A stretch of 64,000 bases of DNA from Pseudomonadota bacterium (GTDB taxonomy: Bacteria; Pseudomonadota; Gammaproteobacteria; Acidiferrobacterales; UBA6901): NCBI GenBank assembly GCA_021785515.1, contig JAJYEX010000003.1, forward strand, positions 62,001-126,000, in the 5' to 3' direction. Of this stretch, positions 7,735-17,330 are shown piece after piece; the first letter of the stretch is position 1, and every line of letters starts with the position of its first letter. The notes under the pieces are model-generated. The model saw only the letters and a list, made by a program, of their open reading frames with translations. It did not search any database and was not told the origin of the DNA. The position numbers and the translations under genes are program-made.

Positions 7735-9648
7735 ATGGCTGACACCGATCCAAAGGTGCTTGCCCGGAAGCAGCAAGCGTTTGCCCTGTTCCATGCCGGA
7801 CGTCTTGCCGAGGCTCGGGATCTTTTGGACCGGCTTTGCCAGACCGGAATTGCTGATGCGCAGGTTTGGTACTGTCTTGGAATTGCGAACGGTCGGCTTG
7901 GCCACGTGGAGCAGGTGGAGCATTGCCTGCGCCAGGCGCTCGGTCTTGACCCGGGATTCAATGAAGCCGCTCTGCGCCTTGGGGAAATGCTCGTCTATGT
8001 GGGCAGATTTGGCGACGCGATCGAGGTGTTCAGTCGGCTGTGCGCAGGATTGCCGCTTCACACCGAGCTCTGGGTCCGGCTGGGTCAGGCTCAGGAGGCG
8101 GCCGGACGACATGATGACGCGCTGGCATCCTATCAGCGCGTCATCGAGATCAATCCCGCCAGCGCCGGGGCCTACGCCAGCCTTGGTAATCTCAAGTATT
8201 TCCTTGGCCGCTGGGACGACGCTGTCGCCGATTACGGACAAGGCGTCGCCGCAGACCCCCGCAGCCTGAAATCCGCGCTTGGCTACCACCTGTCGTTGCC
8301 GCAGATCTACCGGGACGCCGGACATCTACGGGAATCGCGGCAGCGCTATCAGGACGGCCTCGATCGGATCATCTCGTGCAGCGCTGGATTTCGCACGCTC
8401 CCGACGCTGATCGATGAGCTGCAGTGGAGCAACGGATTTTATCTTGCCTACCAGGGTCTGGACGACCGGGCGCTGCAGGAGCGCTTTGGCGGCTTCTTTA
8501 CCGACATGGCCCGGTCCGCATTGCCGCAATTTTTCCAGCCGGTTTCACAGCGGCCGTTGGCCGGCCGCCGCCTGCGCGTCGGCTATGCATCGCACTTTTT
8601 TCACCGCCATACCGTTTCGCAATATTTCAGCGGCTGGATCGAAGGCGCTGACCGGGACCGTTTCGAGACCGTGGTCTATCACATCAATCCGATTCCGGAT
8701 GAAACCAGCCAGCGGCTGGCGGCCGCCTGCGACCAGTACCGCGCCCTGAGCGGGTCGATAGCCGCGATCGCCAGCGCCATCAAGAACGACCAGTTGGACG
8801 TGCTCGTTTATCCGGCCATCGGAATGTATCCGAAGGAGATGTGGCTGGCCGCATTGCGGTTGGCGCCGGTCCAGTGCGCTGCATGGGGCCATCCCGTGAC
8901 CACCGGCCTGCCCAACGTTGACTATTTTCTGTCGGCAGACGCCATGGAGCCTGACTCCGGTGCACGGCACTACAGCGAGAAGCTGATCAAATTGGAAGGT
9001 ATAGGGGTGTGTTGTGAACAACCCAGCTGGACGAGCGACGCCACGCGAACGCAGCTGGGTCTGCCGGAGGACCGCAGACTTTATCTTTGCCCGCAGTCAC
9101 TGTTCAAGATCCACGTCGATACGGATGACCTGCTTGCGGGAATTGCGACGCGTGACCCACGTGCGCTGATTCTGTTTTTTGAGGATTACAAGGCACCGGT
9201 AAATGAGGCTTTCCGGCAGCGGATGAGGCGCGTATTTGATGCGCACGGACTCGACGTCGATAACTGCCTGCGCTTCCTCCCCCGCATGGGGCACGATGCC
9301 TATCTTGGAGTAAACCGGGTGGCCGACGTGATGCTCGACACCCCGCATTGGTCCGGGGGGCGTACGTCGATGGACGCGTTTGCGGCCGGTTTGCCGGTGG
9401 TTACCCTGCCGGGCCAGTTCAGCCGGGGGCGTCAGACTTACGGCATGCTGCGTGAAATCGGCCTGACCGAACTGATTGTGCGCGACCGCGGAGACTACAT
9501 TGAGCGCGCTGTCGCTGTGGCCAGTGACCACGGGCTGCGCGGGAGGCTATCGGCTCAAATCCGCGAGCGGGCGCCAGGCAGAATATTTTCGAACCAGCGG
9601 GCCGTCCGATCCCTGGAGGAATTTCTCAAGTCGCCAACGAAACTGTGA
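7735..9648 (+). CDS. TPR protein with divergent OGT-type glycosyltransferase domain
   Basis: A 637-residue cytoplasmic protein without signal peptide. The first 200 residues are TPR-like helical repeats (A-L-G-L-D-P-G-F-N-E-A-A-L-R-L-G and V-I-E-I-N-P-A-S-A-G-A-Y-A-S-L-G). From about residue 275 it has the GT-B fold of GT41 enzymes: R-L-R-V-G-Y-A-S-H-F-F-H-R-H-T-V with the conserved His, A-P-V-Q-C-A-x-W-G-H-P-V-T-T-G, L-C-P-Q-S-L-F-K, and V-V-T-L-P-G-x-F-S-R-G-R-Q near the nucleotide-sugar site. It would transfer a sugar from a UDP (or similar) donor to protein or glycan. The G-H-P-V-T motif puts it with the gene at 12127 and apart from the canonical OGTs at 19496 and 25426. Confidence 0.85.
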   Translation: MADTDPKVLARKQQAFALFHAGRLAEARDLLDRLCQTGIADAQVWYCLGIANGRLGHVEQVEHCLRQALGLDPGFNEAALRLGEMLVYVGRFGDAIEVFSRLCAGLPLHTELWVRLGQAQEAAGRHDDALASYQRVIEINPASAGAYASLGNLKYFLGRWDDAVADYGQGVAADPRSLKSALGYHLSLPQIYRDAGHLRESRQRYQDGLDRIISCSAGFRTLPTLIDELQWSNGFYLAYQGLDDRALQERFGGFFTDMARSALPQFFQPVSQRPLAGRRLRVGYASHFFHRHTVSQYFSGWIEGADRDRFETVVYHINPIPDETSQRLAAACDQYRALSGSIAAIASAIKNDQLDVLVYPAIGMYPKEMWLAALRLAPVQCAAWGHPVTTGLPNVDYFLSADAMEPDSGARHYSEKLIKLEGIGVCCEQPSWTSDATRTQLGLPEDRRLYLCPQSLFKIHVDTDDLLAGIATRDPRALILFFEDYKAPVNEAFRQRMRRVFDAHGLDVDNCLRFLPRMGHDAYLGVNRVADVMLDTPHWSGGRTSMDAFAAGLPVVTLPGQFSRGRQTYGMLREIGLTELIVRDRGDYIERAVAVASDHGLRGRLSAQIRERAPGRIFSNQRAVRSLEEFLKSPTKL

Positions 9649-9880
9649 ATTCAGGCGATGGACGTGTCCGATCGCAACCGACAGTGGCCAGGGCGGCATC
9701 GAACGGATTGTCCCAGTTCACGGTGTAATCTCGTGATGTTGCAAGGGAGTGCAATCCCGCAGTTATGGGCCGTCTTGCTCTGTGCGGTATCGGTGGATTT
9801 TCGTGGTATTCATGGGGCAAACTGGATAGGCAAGCGCAACGACAACCGGTTTTGCGCCAGTGTTCGTGGTGTCCTTAAAT

Positions 9881-12073
9881 ATGGCTGACAAGCAAGAACT
9901 TCTCGCCCTTTTGGGTGCCGGTTGCCTGAAGGAGGCCAGAGAGCTGGGCGTGACGCTGTGCGCGCAGTCGCCGGAAGACACCGAGGTATGGTTTTTGCTG
10001 GCCGGAGTTCAGGCCCAGCTCGGGGATATGGACGAAGTCATCCGTTGCTGCCGGCAGGTAGTGACCCTCGATCCGGGCAACAGTGCCGCGCGGTTTAACC
10101 TCAGCGTCGCACTACAGATGCGTCGATCCTTCAAAGAGGCGGCGGAGGGTTATCGCGGGTTGCTCGCAATCCAGCCCGATACGGTTCCGGTGCTCGCCAA
10201 CCTGGGGCTGGTGCTGCGCGAACTGGGCGATCTGGAGGAGGCGAACCGCTATTGTCGCAGGGCGCTGGAACTTCATCCTGATCTTCCGGAGGTCCGGAAT
10301 ACTCTGGGCCTGCTGTTCATGGATCAGGGCGAGTACGGGCAGGCGATCGACTGGTTTCGCCAGGCAGTGACCTCGCGCCCGGGGTACGCGGAGGCGCACT
10401 TCAATCTCGGGCTCTGCCGGCAACGGACGGGGTCCAACTTCGAGGCGCACGATTGTTTCCGGGCAGCGATCAAATTCCGGCCGGATTATTTCGAGGCCCA
10501 TTGCAGTCTTGCAGGCGTGCTGGTCGCGCTCGGCAAGGTACCGGATGCCGTGCTCTGTTACGAGCGGGCGATCCGTATCCGGCCCGACGCAGCGCAGGTA
10601 CATCGGGATCTGGGGGCCCTGCTTGCGTCCCAGCGCCGCTGGAACGAGGCGATACCCCACTACCGGCGCGCCGTCGAACTCAAGCCCGATTTCGCTGACG
10701 CCTGCTATGAGCTCGGCAACGCTCTGCTGGACGCAGATCCCGACCCGCGCAATATCAGGGAGGCGTCGGAGTGGTTTTCGCGGGCCTTGAGACACAAGCC
10801 TGAATCGGTCGAGATCCATCTGAGTCTGGCGCTCACCTTGACGGATCTGGGGCGGGTCTCGGAAGCCGAGACGCACTACCGGCGGGCGCTCGAGCTCAAG
10901 CCCGATACTGTTCTCGCCACTGCGGGCTTGGCCAGTCTCCTGGAGCATAACGGCGATTTCGAGCAAGCCTTTGCGCTGGTCAAGCCGATGGTCGATGCCG
11001 GGACCGACAATCTTTACATCGTGCTGGCCTATGCTGCGCTCGCGGGGCGGTTCGACTGTCGTGCCGAGGCGTCAACACGTCTGGTAAAAATGCTGCAACA
11101 GCCGCGCGATGTGCAGCAGCAGGCGGATGGCCATTTCGCCCTGGGGAAGCTGTACGATGAGATGCAGGACTATCCGCAGGCCTTCGAGCATTACCGGCGG
11201 GCCAATTCCTTTGCCCGCATGCCGTTTGATGAGTCGCAGTACCGGCGGGATTTTGATTCACTGATTGCCACCTTCGCTCCCGGGCGCATGCGACGCCGGG
11301 CGCGCGCGTCCAACCGTTCCAAGCGGCCGGTGTTTATCGTCGGGATGCCTCGATCGGGAACGAGTCTGACGGAACAGATTCTCGCCAGTCATCCTGTGGT
11401 CTATGGCGCAGGAGAGCTGCCGGATATCACAGACATCGCGCGCGGGTTCCCGGCGAAAATAGGTAGCGCCAAGCCCTATCCGCATTGTTACGATGACCTG
11501 ACGCCCCGCAATTGCGACATCATGGCGCAGCGTTATCTGGACCGTCTGACGGGTCTGTCGAGCGACGCCGAGCGTGTCGTAGACAAGATGCCGCACAACT
11601 TTTTGTTTCTGGGGCTGATCGACATCCTGTTCCCGGGCGCGCGGGTTATCCACTGCCTGCGTGATCCGATCGATACCTGTCTGTCGATCTATTTTCAGCC
11701 CTTTAACGCGAATTTCAAGAAGCTTCACCCCTACGCCAGTGATCTGCGGAGTCTTGGCCGGTACTACCGGCAGTATATGCGCCTGATGGATCACTGGAGA
11801 CGCGTCATGCGGATCCCCATGCTGGAACTGCGCTACGAGGAACTCGTGGCGGACCAGGAGGCGATGAGCCGGAAGCTTGTGGAATTCTGCGAGCTGGACT
11901 GGGATGACCGGTGCCTGCGCTTTCATGAAACGGCCCGTCTGGTCAAAACAGCAAGCTATGATCAGGTGCGCCGCCCCATGTACCGGAAATCCGTAGCGCG
12001 CTGGAAGCGATACGAGCAGTTCCTGGGGCCTCTGACGGAGGCCCTGGAAATCGACGCCGCCTCACGGTCGTGA
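9881..12073 (+). CDS. TPR protein with PAPS-dependent sulfotransferase domain
   Basis: A 730-residue protein. The ATG at 9881 is chosen because it gives M-A-D-K-Q-E-L-L, matching the M-S-D-K-Q-Q start of the paralogues; a GTG at 9860 is less likely. Residues 1 to about 410 form roughly ten TPR repeats. The sulfotransferase domain has the 5'-phosphosulfate loop F-I-V-G-M-P-R-S-G-T-S-L at about 481-495 and the 3'-phosphate motif R-V-I-H-C-L-R-D-P-I-D-T at about 585-597, as in the Sulfotransfer_3 family. It would move sulfate from PAPS to a protein Tyr/Ser or a sugar. It is followed after 53 bases by a TPR-glycosyltransferase; the same pairing recurs at 17331/19496. Confidence 0.88.
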   Translation: MADKQELLALLGAGCLKEARELGVTLCAQSPEDTEVWFLLAGVQAQLGDMDEVIRCCRQVVTLDPGNSAARFNLSVALQMRRSFKEAAEGYRGLLAIQPDTVPVLANLGLVLRELGDLEEANRYCRRALELHPDLPEVRNTLGLLFMDQGEYGQAIDWFRQAVTSRPGYAEAHFNLGLCRQRTGSNFEAHDCFRAAIKFRPDYFEAHCSLAGVLVALGKVPDAVLCYERAIRIRPDAAQVHRDLGALLASQRRWNEAIPHYRRAVELKPDFADACYELGNALLDADPDPRNIREASEWFSRALRHKPESVEIHLSLALTLTDLGRVSEAETHYRRALELKPDTVLATAGLASLLEHNGDFEQAFALVKPMVDAGTDNLYIVLAYAALAGRFDCRAEASTRLVKMLQQPRDVQQQADGHFALGKLYDEMQDYPQAFEHYRRANSFARMPFDESQYRRDFDSLIATFAPGRMRRRARASNRSKRPVFIVGMPRSGTSLTEQILASHPVVYGAGELPDITDIARGFPAKIGSAKPYPHCYDDLTPRNCDIMAQRYLDRLTGLSSDAERVVDKMPHNFLFLGLIDILFPGARVIHCLRDPIDTCLSIYFQPFNANFKKLHPYASDLRSLGRYYRQYMRLMDHWRRVMRIPMLELRYEELVADQEAMSRKLVEFCELDWDDRCLRFHETARLVKTASYDQVRRPMYRKSVARWKRYEQFLGPLTEALEIDAASRS

Positions 12074-12126
12074 CCGGTTGCCGGCGCACAGGACGTATTC
12101 GATGAGGACCGAAAGAGTTTTGCGGC

Positions 12127-14415
12127 ATGTCCGATAAGCAGCAGGTTCTCGCCCTTTTGCACCGCAACGAACCCCGGGAAGCGCGGAAACTGTGCGCAGC
12201 GGTCTGCGCGCGTGACCCCACGGACGCCGAAGCCTGGTTTCTGCTCGGCGGTATTTGCGGGCAGCTCGGCGATTACAAGGAGGCCGAGAGCTGCTGCCGG
12301 CGCGTTCTTGCCATGGCTCCGGGCATGGCGGTCGTTCATTACAATCTGGGCGTTGCCTTGCTGAATCAGGGCCGGACCAAGGAAGCAGTCGGCAGTTTCG
12401 AGGAGGCACTGAAACTCAAACCGGATTTTGCGGAAGCACATCATGATCTTGCGAACGCGTTGCAGCTCGAGAACCGTATCGATGCGGCAGAAGCCAGCTA
12501 TGCAACGGCCATCGCCATCAGGCCATCCTTCGCGGAGGCGCACAACAATCTCGGGCGCCTGCTGCAGGGGCAGGGAAAACTCCCCGCGGCGATCCACTGT
12601 TTCCGCCATGCTGTGGCGTCACGGCCAGACAACGCAGTACTGCATTTCAATCTGGGAAACGCGCTGTGGGAGCATCGATTATTTGAAGAGGCGCTGGGGA
12701 GCTACCGCATGGCGATCCGGATCAACGCCGGATTTACGGAGGCCCACCGGAATCTTGCATCCGTGCTGCTGGCGCTGGGAAGGCGGGATGAAGCGTTTTT
12801 GACCTATCAGGCAGCGGTTCGTGGCAACCCTGATTCGGCGGACTTGCACATGGCTCTTGCCGACTTTTTCTATACCGGAGGGCGGCTCGACGAGGCAGTA
12901 AGGGAGTGTGAAGCGGTCCTGAGACTCGACAGTGGCGCGGTTCAGGCATACCGACGCCTTGCCGGCATATGCTACGAGCGCGGGGAGGCTGCGCTCGCGG
13001 CTGAATATTACGGGAGGCTGGCCGGGTTTCCTCATGAAGATGGGGCCAGAATTCAGCTGGCCACCATTCTTCCGTTGATTGTGCCAGACAAAAAAGCCGT
13101 CGACACGTTGCGCGATTCCCAGAGCCGCAGCATGGACGCGTTGCTGGATGAAGATCTCCAGGTCGCGGACCCGGTGCGCGAGCTCGCCTATACGAATTTC
13201 TTTCTGGCCTACCATGGAAGAAATGACAGGGAATTGCAGACAAAGCTCGCACGGCTGTATCTACGCGCCTGTCCCTCGCTGACCTATACCGCGGCGCATT
13301 GCCGGCAGCCAGAGCAGCGGATCCGGCGCGCGAAGATAAGGGTCGGATTTCTGTCTCGCTTCTTCCGGAATCATAGTATCGGCAGGACGTCCAAAGGGCT
13401 CATCGCGCTGTTCTCGCGAGATCTGTTCGAGGTGTTTGTCATTTTTCTCGATGCACCCCGGGATGAGACCGGACAATTCATCGAGCGCCATGCCGACCGA
13501 TCCATCGTGCTTCCGGCAGATCTGGCGACAGCGCGCGAGCGTATTGCCGAACAGGAGCTGGATATCCTGTTCTATCAGGACATCGGCATGGACTCCTTCA
13601 CGTCCCTGCTCGCCATGGCGCGTCTGGCGCCCGTCCAGTGCGCGTCGTTCGGCCATCCGGTGACATCGGGGATTCCGACAATCGACTATTACATCTCGAC
13701 AGAGGACTGGGAGCCGCCGGATGCTGACCAGCACTACTCTGAAAAGTTGATCCGGCTGCGGAACGTCGCTTCGGTGGCGTACTACTACAAGCCGGAAGTT
13801 CCCGCCTCCCTGAAAGGCAGGAGTTACTTCGGCCTGAATGAAGAGGATCACATTTACCTCTGTCCGCAGACACTGTTCAAGTTTCATCCGGATCTTGACG
13901 ACGTGCTTTCGGGAATTCTTCGTGCCGACCCCAGGGCTGTGATTGTCCTGATCGAGGGGGTTCACAAACCCTGGGGAGAGCAGCTTAGAACTCGCTTCAG
14001 GGCGACGATTCCGGACCAATGGGAAAGAATCCTATTTCTGCCGCAGCAGCGCGGTGGCGATTTCATCAACCTGATTGCGGTGGCGGACGTCATGCTCGAT
14101 ACCGTGCATTTTTGCGGGTTCAATACGACGCTGGAAGCGTTTGCCGTAGGGACGCCGGTGGTGACGCTCCCCGGGCGGTTCATGCGCGGGCGGCACACGG
14201 CAAGTTTTTACAAAAGACTCGGGATTGCGGACTGCGTTGCGCACACGAGTGAAGAATACATAGATATTGCAGTGCGCTTCGGGACGGATCCGGATTACCG
14301 GTCGCAGATCGGGAGCCGGATCCTGGCGGCCAGCGACGCCATCTGGGAAGACATCACGGTTGTGAGGGAATTTGAGAGATGTTTCAGTGAGCTGTTTCCC
14401 GGGGGCGGCGGCTAA
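12127..14415 (+). CDS. TPR protein with divergent OGT-type glycosyltransferase domain
   Basis: A 762-residue protein starting M-S-D-K-Q-Q-V-L. TPR repeats cover about 1-300 with clear consensus (A-L-K-L-K-P-D-F-A-E-A-H-H-D-L-A-N-A-L). The GT41-like catalytic region starts at about 402 with K-I-R-V-G-F-L-S-R-F-F-R-N-H-S-I and continues through A-P-V-Q-C-A-S-F-G-H-P-V-T-S-G, L-C-P-Q-T-L-F-K-F-H-P and V-V-T-L-P-G-R-F-M-R-G-R-H. It shares the G-H-P-V-T and R-G-R-H/Q features with the 7735 gene. Its N-terminus is very like those of the two TPR-sulfotransferases, which implies domain shuffling. It runs convergently towards galE with only about 70 bases between. Confidence 0.87.
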   Translation: MSDKQQVLALLHRNEPREARKLCAAVCARDPTDAEAWFLLGGICGQLGDYKEAESCCRRVLAMAPGMAVVHYNLGVALLNQGRTKEAVGSFEEALKLKPDFAEAHHDLANALQLENRIDAAEASYATAIAIRPSFAEAHNNLGRLLQGQGKLPAAIHCFRHAVASRPDNAVLHFNLGNALWEHRLFEEALGSYRMAIRINAGFTEAHRNLASVLLALGRRDEAFLTYQAAVRGNPDSADLHMALADFFYTGGRLDEAVRECEAVLRLDSGAVQAYRRLAGICYERGEAALAAEYYGRLAGFPHEDGARIQLATILPLIVPDKKAVDTLRDSQSRSMDALLDEDLQVADPVRELAYTNFFLAYHGRNDRELQTKLARLYLRACPSLTYTAAHCRQPEQRIRRAKIRVGFLSRFFRNHSIGRTSKGLIALFSRDLFEVFVIFLDAPRDETGQFIERHADRSIVLPADLATARERIAEQELDILFYQDIGMDSFTSLLAMARLAPVQCASFGHPVTSGIPTIDYYISTEDWEPPDADQHYSEKLIRLRNVASVAYYYKPEVPASLKGRSYFGLNEEDHIYLCPQTLFKFHPDLDDVLSGILRADPRAVIVLIEGVHKPWGEQLRTRFRATIPDQWERILFLPQQRGGDFINLIAVADVMLDTVHFCGFNTTLEAFAVGTPVVTLPGRFMRGRHTASFYKRLGIADCVAHTSEEYIDIAVRFGTDPDYRSQIGSRILAASDAIWEDITVVREFERCFSELFPGGGG

Positions 14416-14487
14416 TCCCTATGCACGCCCATGCGCGTACGCGGGACAGGGAGGCATCGGCAGCCGGGACCGCCAGGCGCATGGGGG

Positions 14488-15471
14488 TCATCGTCCGTGC
14501 TCACGCCTGTGCCAGGCCCACGCAGTTTTTATAATCGAATCGAGATCCTCGTAACGCGGCCGCCAGCCGAGATCCCGCCGGATTCGGGAGGAATCGGCGA
14601 TCAGGACCGCCGGATCGCCGGGGCGGCGGGCAGCGGCAGCGGCCGGGATAGGGTGTCCTGAAATGCGCCGGGCTGTGTCTATGACCTCGCGCACCGAATA
14701 ACCCCTGCTGTTGCCCACGTTGTAGACCATGTTTTCGCTGTGTTGCATCAGCGAGCGCAATGCCAGGAGGTGCGCCTGGGCGAGATCGCTGACGTGCACG
14801 TAATCCCGCACGCAGGTTCCGTCGACAGTCGGGTAGTCAGTGCCCAAAATCTCGATTTCCGCCCGTAACCCGGCCGCCACCTGCAATAGCAGCGGAATGA
14901 GATGGGTTTCCGGCCGGTGCCGCTCGCCCAGTGTTCCGGAAATATCGGCGCCAGCAGCATTGAAATAGCGTAGCGAGATGTAGCGCAGCCCGTGAGCCAC
15001 CGCGCAGTCCCTAAGTAGATGCTCCACGGCGAGCTTGGTTTCGCCGTACGGATTGGCAGGGTGGCAGGGATGATCTTCCATGATCGGGGTGTGTTCCGGC
15101 TCGCCGTAAACCGCAGCAGTCGAGGAAAAAATGAGACGCACGACGTTATGCCGGATCATCGCATCGAGAAGCTCAACGGTGCGGGCCAGGTTGTTGCGGT
15201 AATAGGGGAGGGGCTGCCTGACAGACTCTCCCGCCAGCGAACAGGCAGCGAAATGCATTACCACATCAAAACGGTGCCGGGAAAACAGGGTCCGCAACAG
15301 CGCCGGATCCCCCATATCGCCCTCGACGAACTCACCGCCCGGCAGGAGTTCGCGATGGCCGCGGCTCAGGTTGTCGAGCGTGACGACACCGTAACCGGCA
15401 GCGAGCAGCTCCTTGACCATGTGCAAGCCGATATAACCGGCGCCGCCTATCACCAGCACGTTTGTCGTCAT
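14488..15471 (-). CDS. galE: UDP-glucose 4-epimerase
   Basis: A 327-residue short-chain dehydrogenase/reductase of the extended type. The start chosen gives M-T-T-N-V-L-V-I-G-G-A-G-Y-I-G, placing the NAD-binding G-x-x-G-x-x-G at the N-terminus as usual; an upstream in-frame start would add 35 unlikely residues. It also has S-S-T-A-A-V-Y-G and the catalytic Y-x-x-x-K in N-P-Y-G-E-T-K. F-N-A-A-G-A and the G-T-C-V-R-D-Y-V-H-V stretch are typical of GalE. It interconverts UDP-Glc/UDP-Gal (or the GlcNAc forms) and so supplies donors for exopolysaccharide or for the neighbouring GT41-type enzymes. It is oriented against them. Confidence 0.93.
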   Translation of the reverse strand: MTTNVLVIGGAGYIGLHMVKELLAAGYGVVTLDNLSRGHRELLPGGEFVEGDMGDPALLRTLFSRHRFDVVMHFAACSLAGESVRQPLPYYRNNLARTVELLDAMIRHNVVRLIFSSTAAVYGEPEHTPIMEDHPCHPANPYGETKLAVEHLLRDCAVAHGLRYISLRYFNAAGADISGTLGERHRPETHLIPLLLQVAAGLRAEIEILGTDYPTVDGTCVRDYVHVSDLAQAHLLALRSLMQHSENMVYNVGNSRGYSVREVIDTARRISGHPIPAAAAARRPGDPAVLIADSSRIRRDLGWRPRYEDLDSIIKTAWAWHRREHGR

Positions 15472-16050
15472 TGTGCGGACCTCGAAGGGTTGCTTTCTGC
15501 GACGGGTTGAACACCACGATCGGGCGCCGATTTTGATGGGATCACCGCAAGTACCGGGCAGCTTGCGGCGAGCCAAATGAAGGATTTTTTAAGGAGTCTT
15601 GTTTCCGTGATGCGATCTCCACTGTTTGCGGCGAGCTGACACCTGGTCTTGGCGACGATCGCCGGATAACAAAATATCACACCGGCAGGGCCTAATGTAG
15701 GCCATCGGGCACAGCAATTTCGGTGCATTGCCCAAGATGAGAGCCGGTGCCTGATGGCGCAATGACCCATCGCGGAATGGCGCACTTGCGGCGATTCCCC
15801 GTGGAGATTCATCTGGGGAATGATCATGTGTCTGCCGGTCCGTGTGCCCGAGAGACGGCCTTACCGCCGAAAGACCCATCATACGGCGAATGCCGTAGGA
15901 TCCGAGTGCATTCGCTTTTCGCACGATAAGCCGTAGCGCGGTGCAATGAGGTGGGCGCGCCTTCCCGGGTAGAGGGGACGTCTGCTTCCGGATGTTCGGG
16001 TAATTTTCTGCCGTGAGATCTGTCTTTCGTGCTTGTGGCCGCTTACGCGC
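15472..16050. other. Intergenic region, no gene seen
   Basis: About 580 bases upstream of galE, downstream of the minus-strand gene ending at 16051. No open frame with recognisable protein character and no obvious hairpin with a T-run. Presumably it carries the galE promoter. Confidence 0.45.
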
Positions 16051-16839
16051 TCATCTGTTTTTTACGTACGGAACCGTCGATCTGAAGGGCGGGCGTTTAA
16101 GGTTTGGCAAGCCCGGAATGGTCCGTCCGGCAAGCCGAAGATAACTGGGATCCCCGATGGTTGCGGCATAACACAGCCAATAGTTCATCGCATAAATCTC
16201 GGCCGGCGTATACGAAATCTGGTCATCATGGCTATTGAGCGGGTCAGCCTCGACGGCTTCCCGATTCGGGACGCTCGGAAAATCCCGGTCGAACTGTTCC
16301 TCAAGAGCGCGCCATTCGTTCCGATAAGTCATAGGCGCGACGCCCGGTTTCATGCGGCCGAAGCCCGGGTAAGCGTTAGAGTATTCGGAACAGCCGCGTT
16401 TGAGCGTAATCGCGATTTCAGGAGAGATCGCGTCTCCCACCGCTTTCCGGATGATCTTGCGCATCTCCCGACTTTCTTCGATCCCCCGGCAGAATACAAA
16501 ACCCTTATATTCCCCAGAACAGTCATCCCGTGTTTCGACCATGCATTTTCTGGCGTTGTTGCCCGGCAGCACGATCTCCTCGAAGACCATCAGCAGCTTG
16601 AAGAGCTCCAGCACGCTGCGGGGTTCTACCAGGATCTTGTAGCATTCAAAACAGTACTGCGGGATGGCGCGGTATCGTTCGAATACCTTCAGGTGCCGGA
16701 TGCAGCCGCCAGGATGGGCGTCTTTCCACAGGTTGGTCGGTATACCGCGGTAGACCTGAAGCGAGCCGAAACCACCAAATACGCCTTCAGAAGCGAGTGC
16801 GGGCTGAAATCGCGTGATGACTTGTTCGTCCGGGATCAT
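16051..16839 (-). CDS. Conserved-looking hypothetical protein with several Cys residues
   Basis: A 262-residue protein starting M-I-P-D-E-Q-V-I; the frame is open 17 codons further but that extension is basic and unlikely. No signal peptide or membrane helix. Codon use and composition look real. Cys residues cluster as C-I-R-H-L-K, Y-C-F-E-C-Y-K, R-K-C-M-V-E-T, D-D-C-S-G and F-V-F-C-R-G, and the C-terminal half is aromatic-rich (Y-A-M-N-Y-W-L-C-Y-A). The C-x-x-C in Y-C-F-E-C-Y could bind metal. I do not recognise the family. It lies inside the glycosyltransferase/sulfotransferase array, so a role with those enzymes or their client is possible but unproven. Confidence 0.6.
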   Translation of the reverse strand: MIPDEQVITRFQPALASEGVFGGFGSLQVYRGIPTNLWKDAHPGGCIRHLKVFERYRAIPQYCFECYKILVEPRSVLELFKLLMVFEEIVLPGNNARKCMVETRDDCSGEYKGFVFCRGIEESREMRKIIRKAVGDAISPEIAITLKRGCSEYSNAYPGFGRMKPGVAPMTYRNEWRALEEQFDRDFPSVPNREAVEADPLNSHDDQISYTPAEIYAMNYWLCYAATIGDPSYLRLAGRTIPGLPNLKRPPFRSTVPYVKNR

Positions 16840-17330
16840 CGGTGACTTCCTCGTGCGCAATGGCCAGTATGCTGGCCTGGAAATTCTCATGGACGCGGCC
16901 AGCTTGCGCGTCGGCGCAACGGCGTTGAAGAGGACAAATGTCTGCGTAATCCAGTGTACGAACCGCAGGTGCGGTCATTCGTCAAAACCTCGGAACCTAC
17001 GCTCGCTACTAGCGTATCTTAAATCCCATTTTCCTGGAAAAATTGGAGCCCGCTTAAGGCCCCAAGGCCGATTCCCCCTCATCTGTCGCGGACTCGGGCA
17101 GCCTCTCATTTACACGCGCCAGATTGCAGCATGGACGCGGTCCAAGCCGCCATAGCGGCTCGCTGCAGCGCGGCCATTCCAATCATCAGTTTCTGGGGCT
17201 GTGATGGATTTATGGTCCGGTTATCGGGCAATATTATAGAGGGTCCGTCGGCACTTGTGGGTTGAACGCCGGTTCCGTCATCCGCCGCCGCAGACGGAAG
17301 GCTATTACGCGGCAATGGAATTTCTCGAGC
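16840..17330. other. Divergent intergenic region, no gene seen
   Basis: About 490 bases between the minus-strand hypothetical gene and the second TPR-sulfotransferase. The right part is locally AT-rich (about 17215-17245) and may hold the sulfotransferase promoter. No RNA gene or convincing open frame. Confidence 0.45.
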
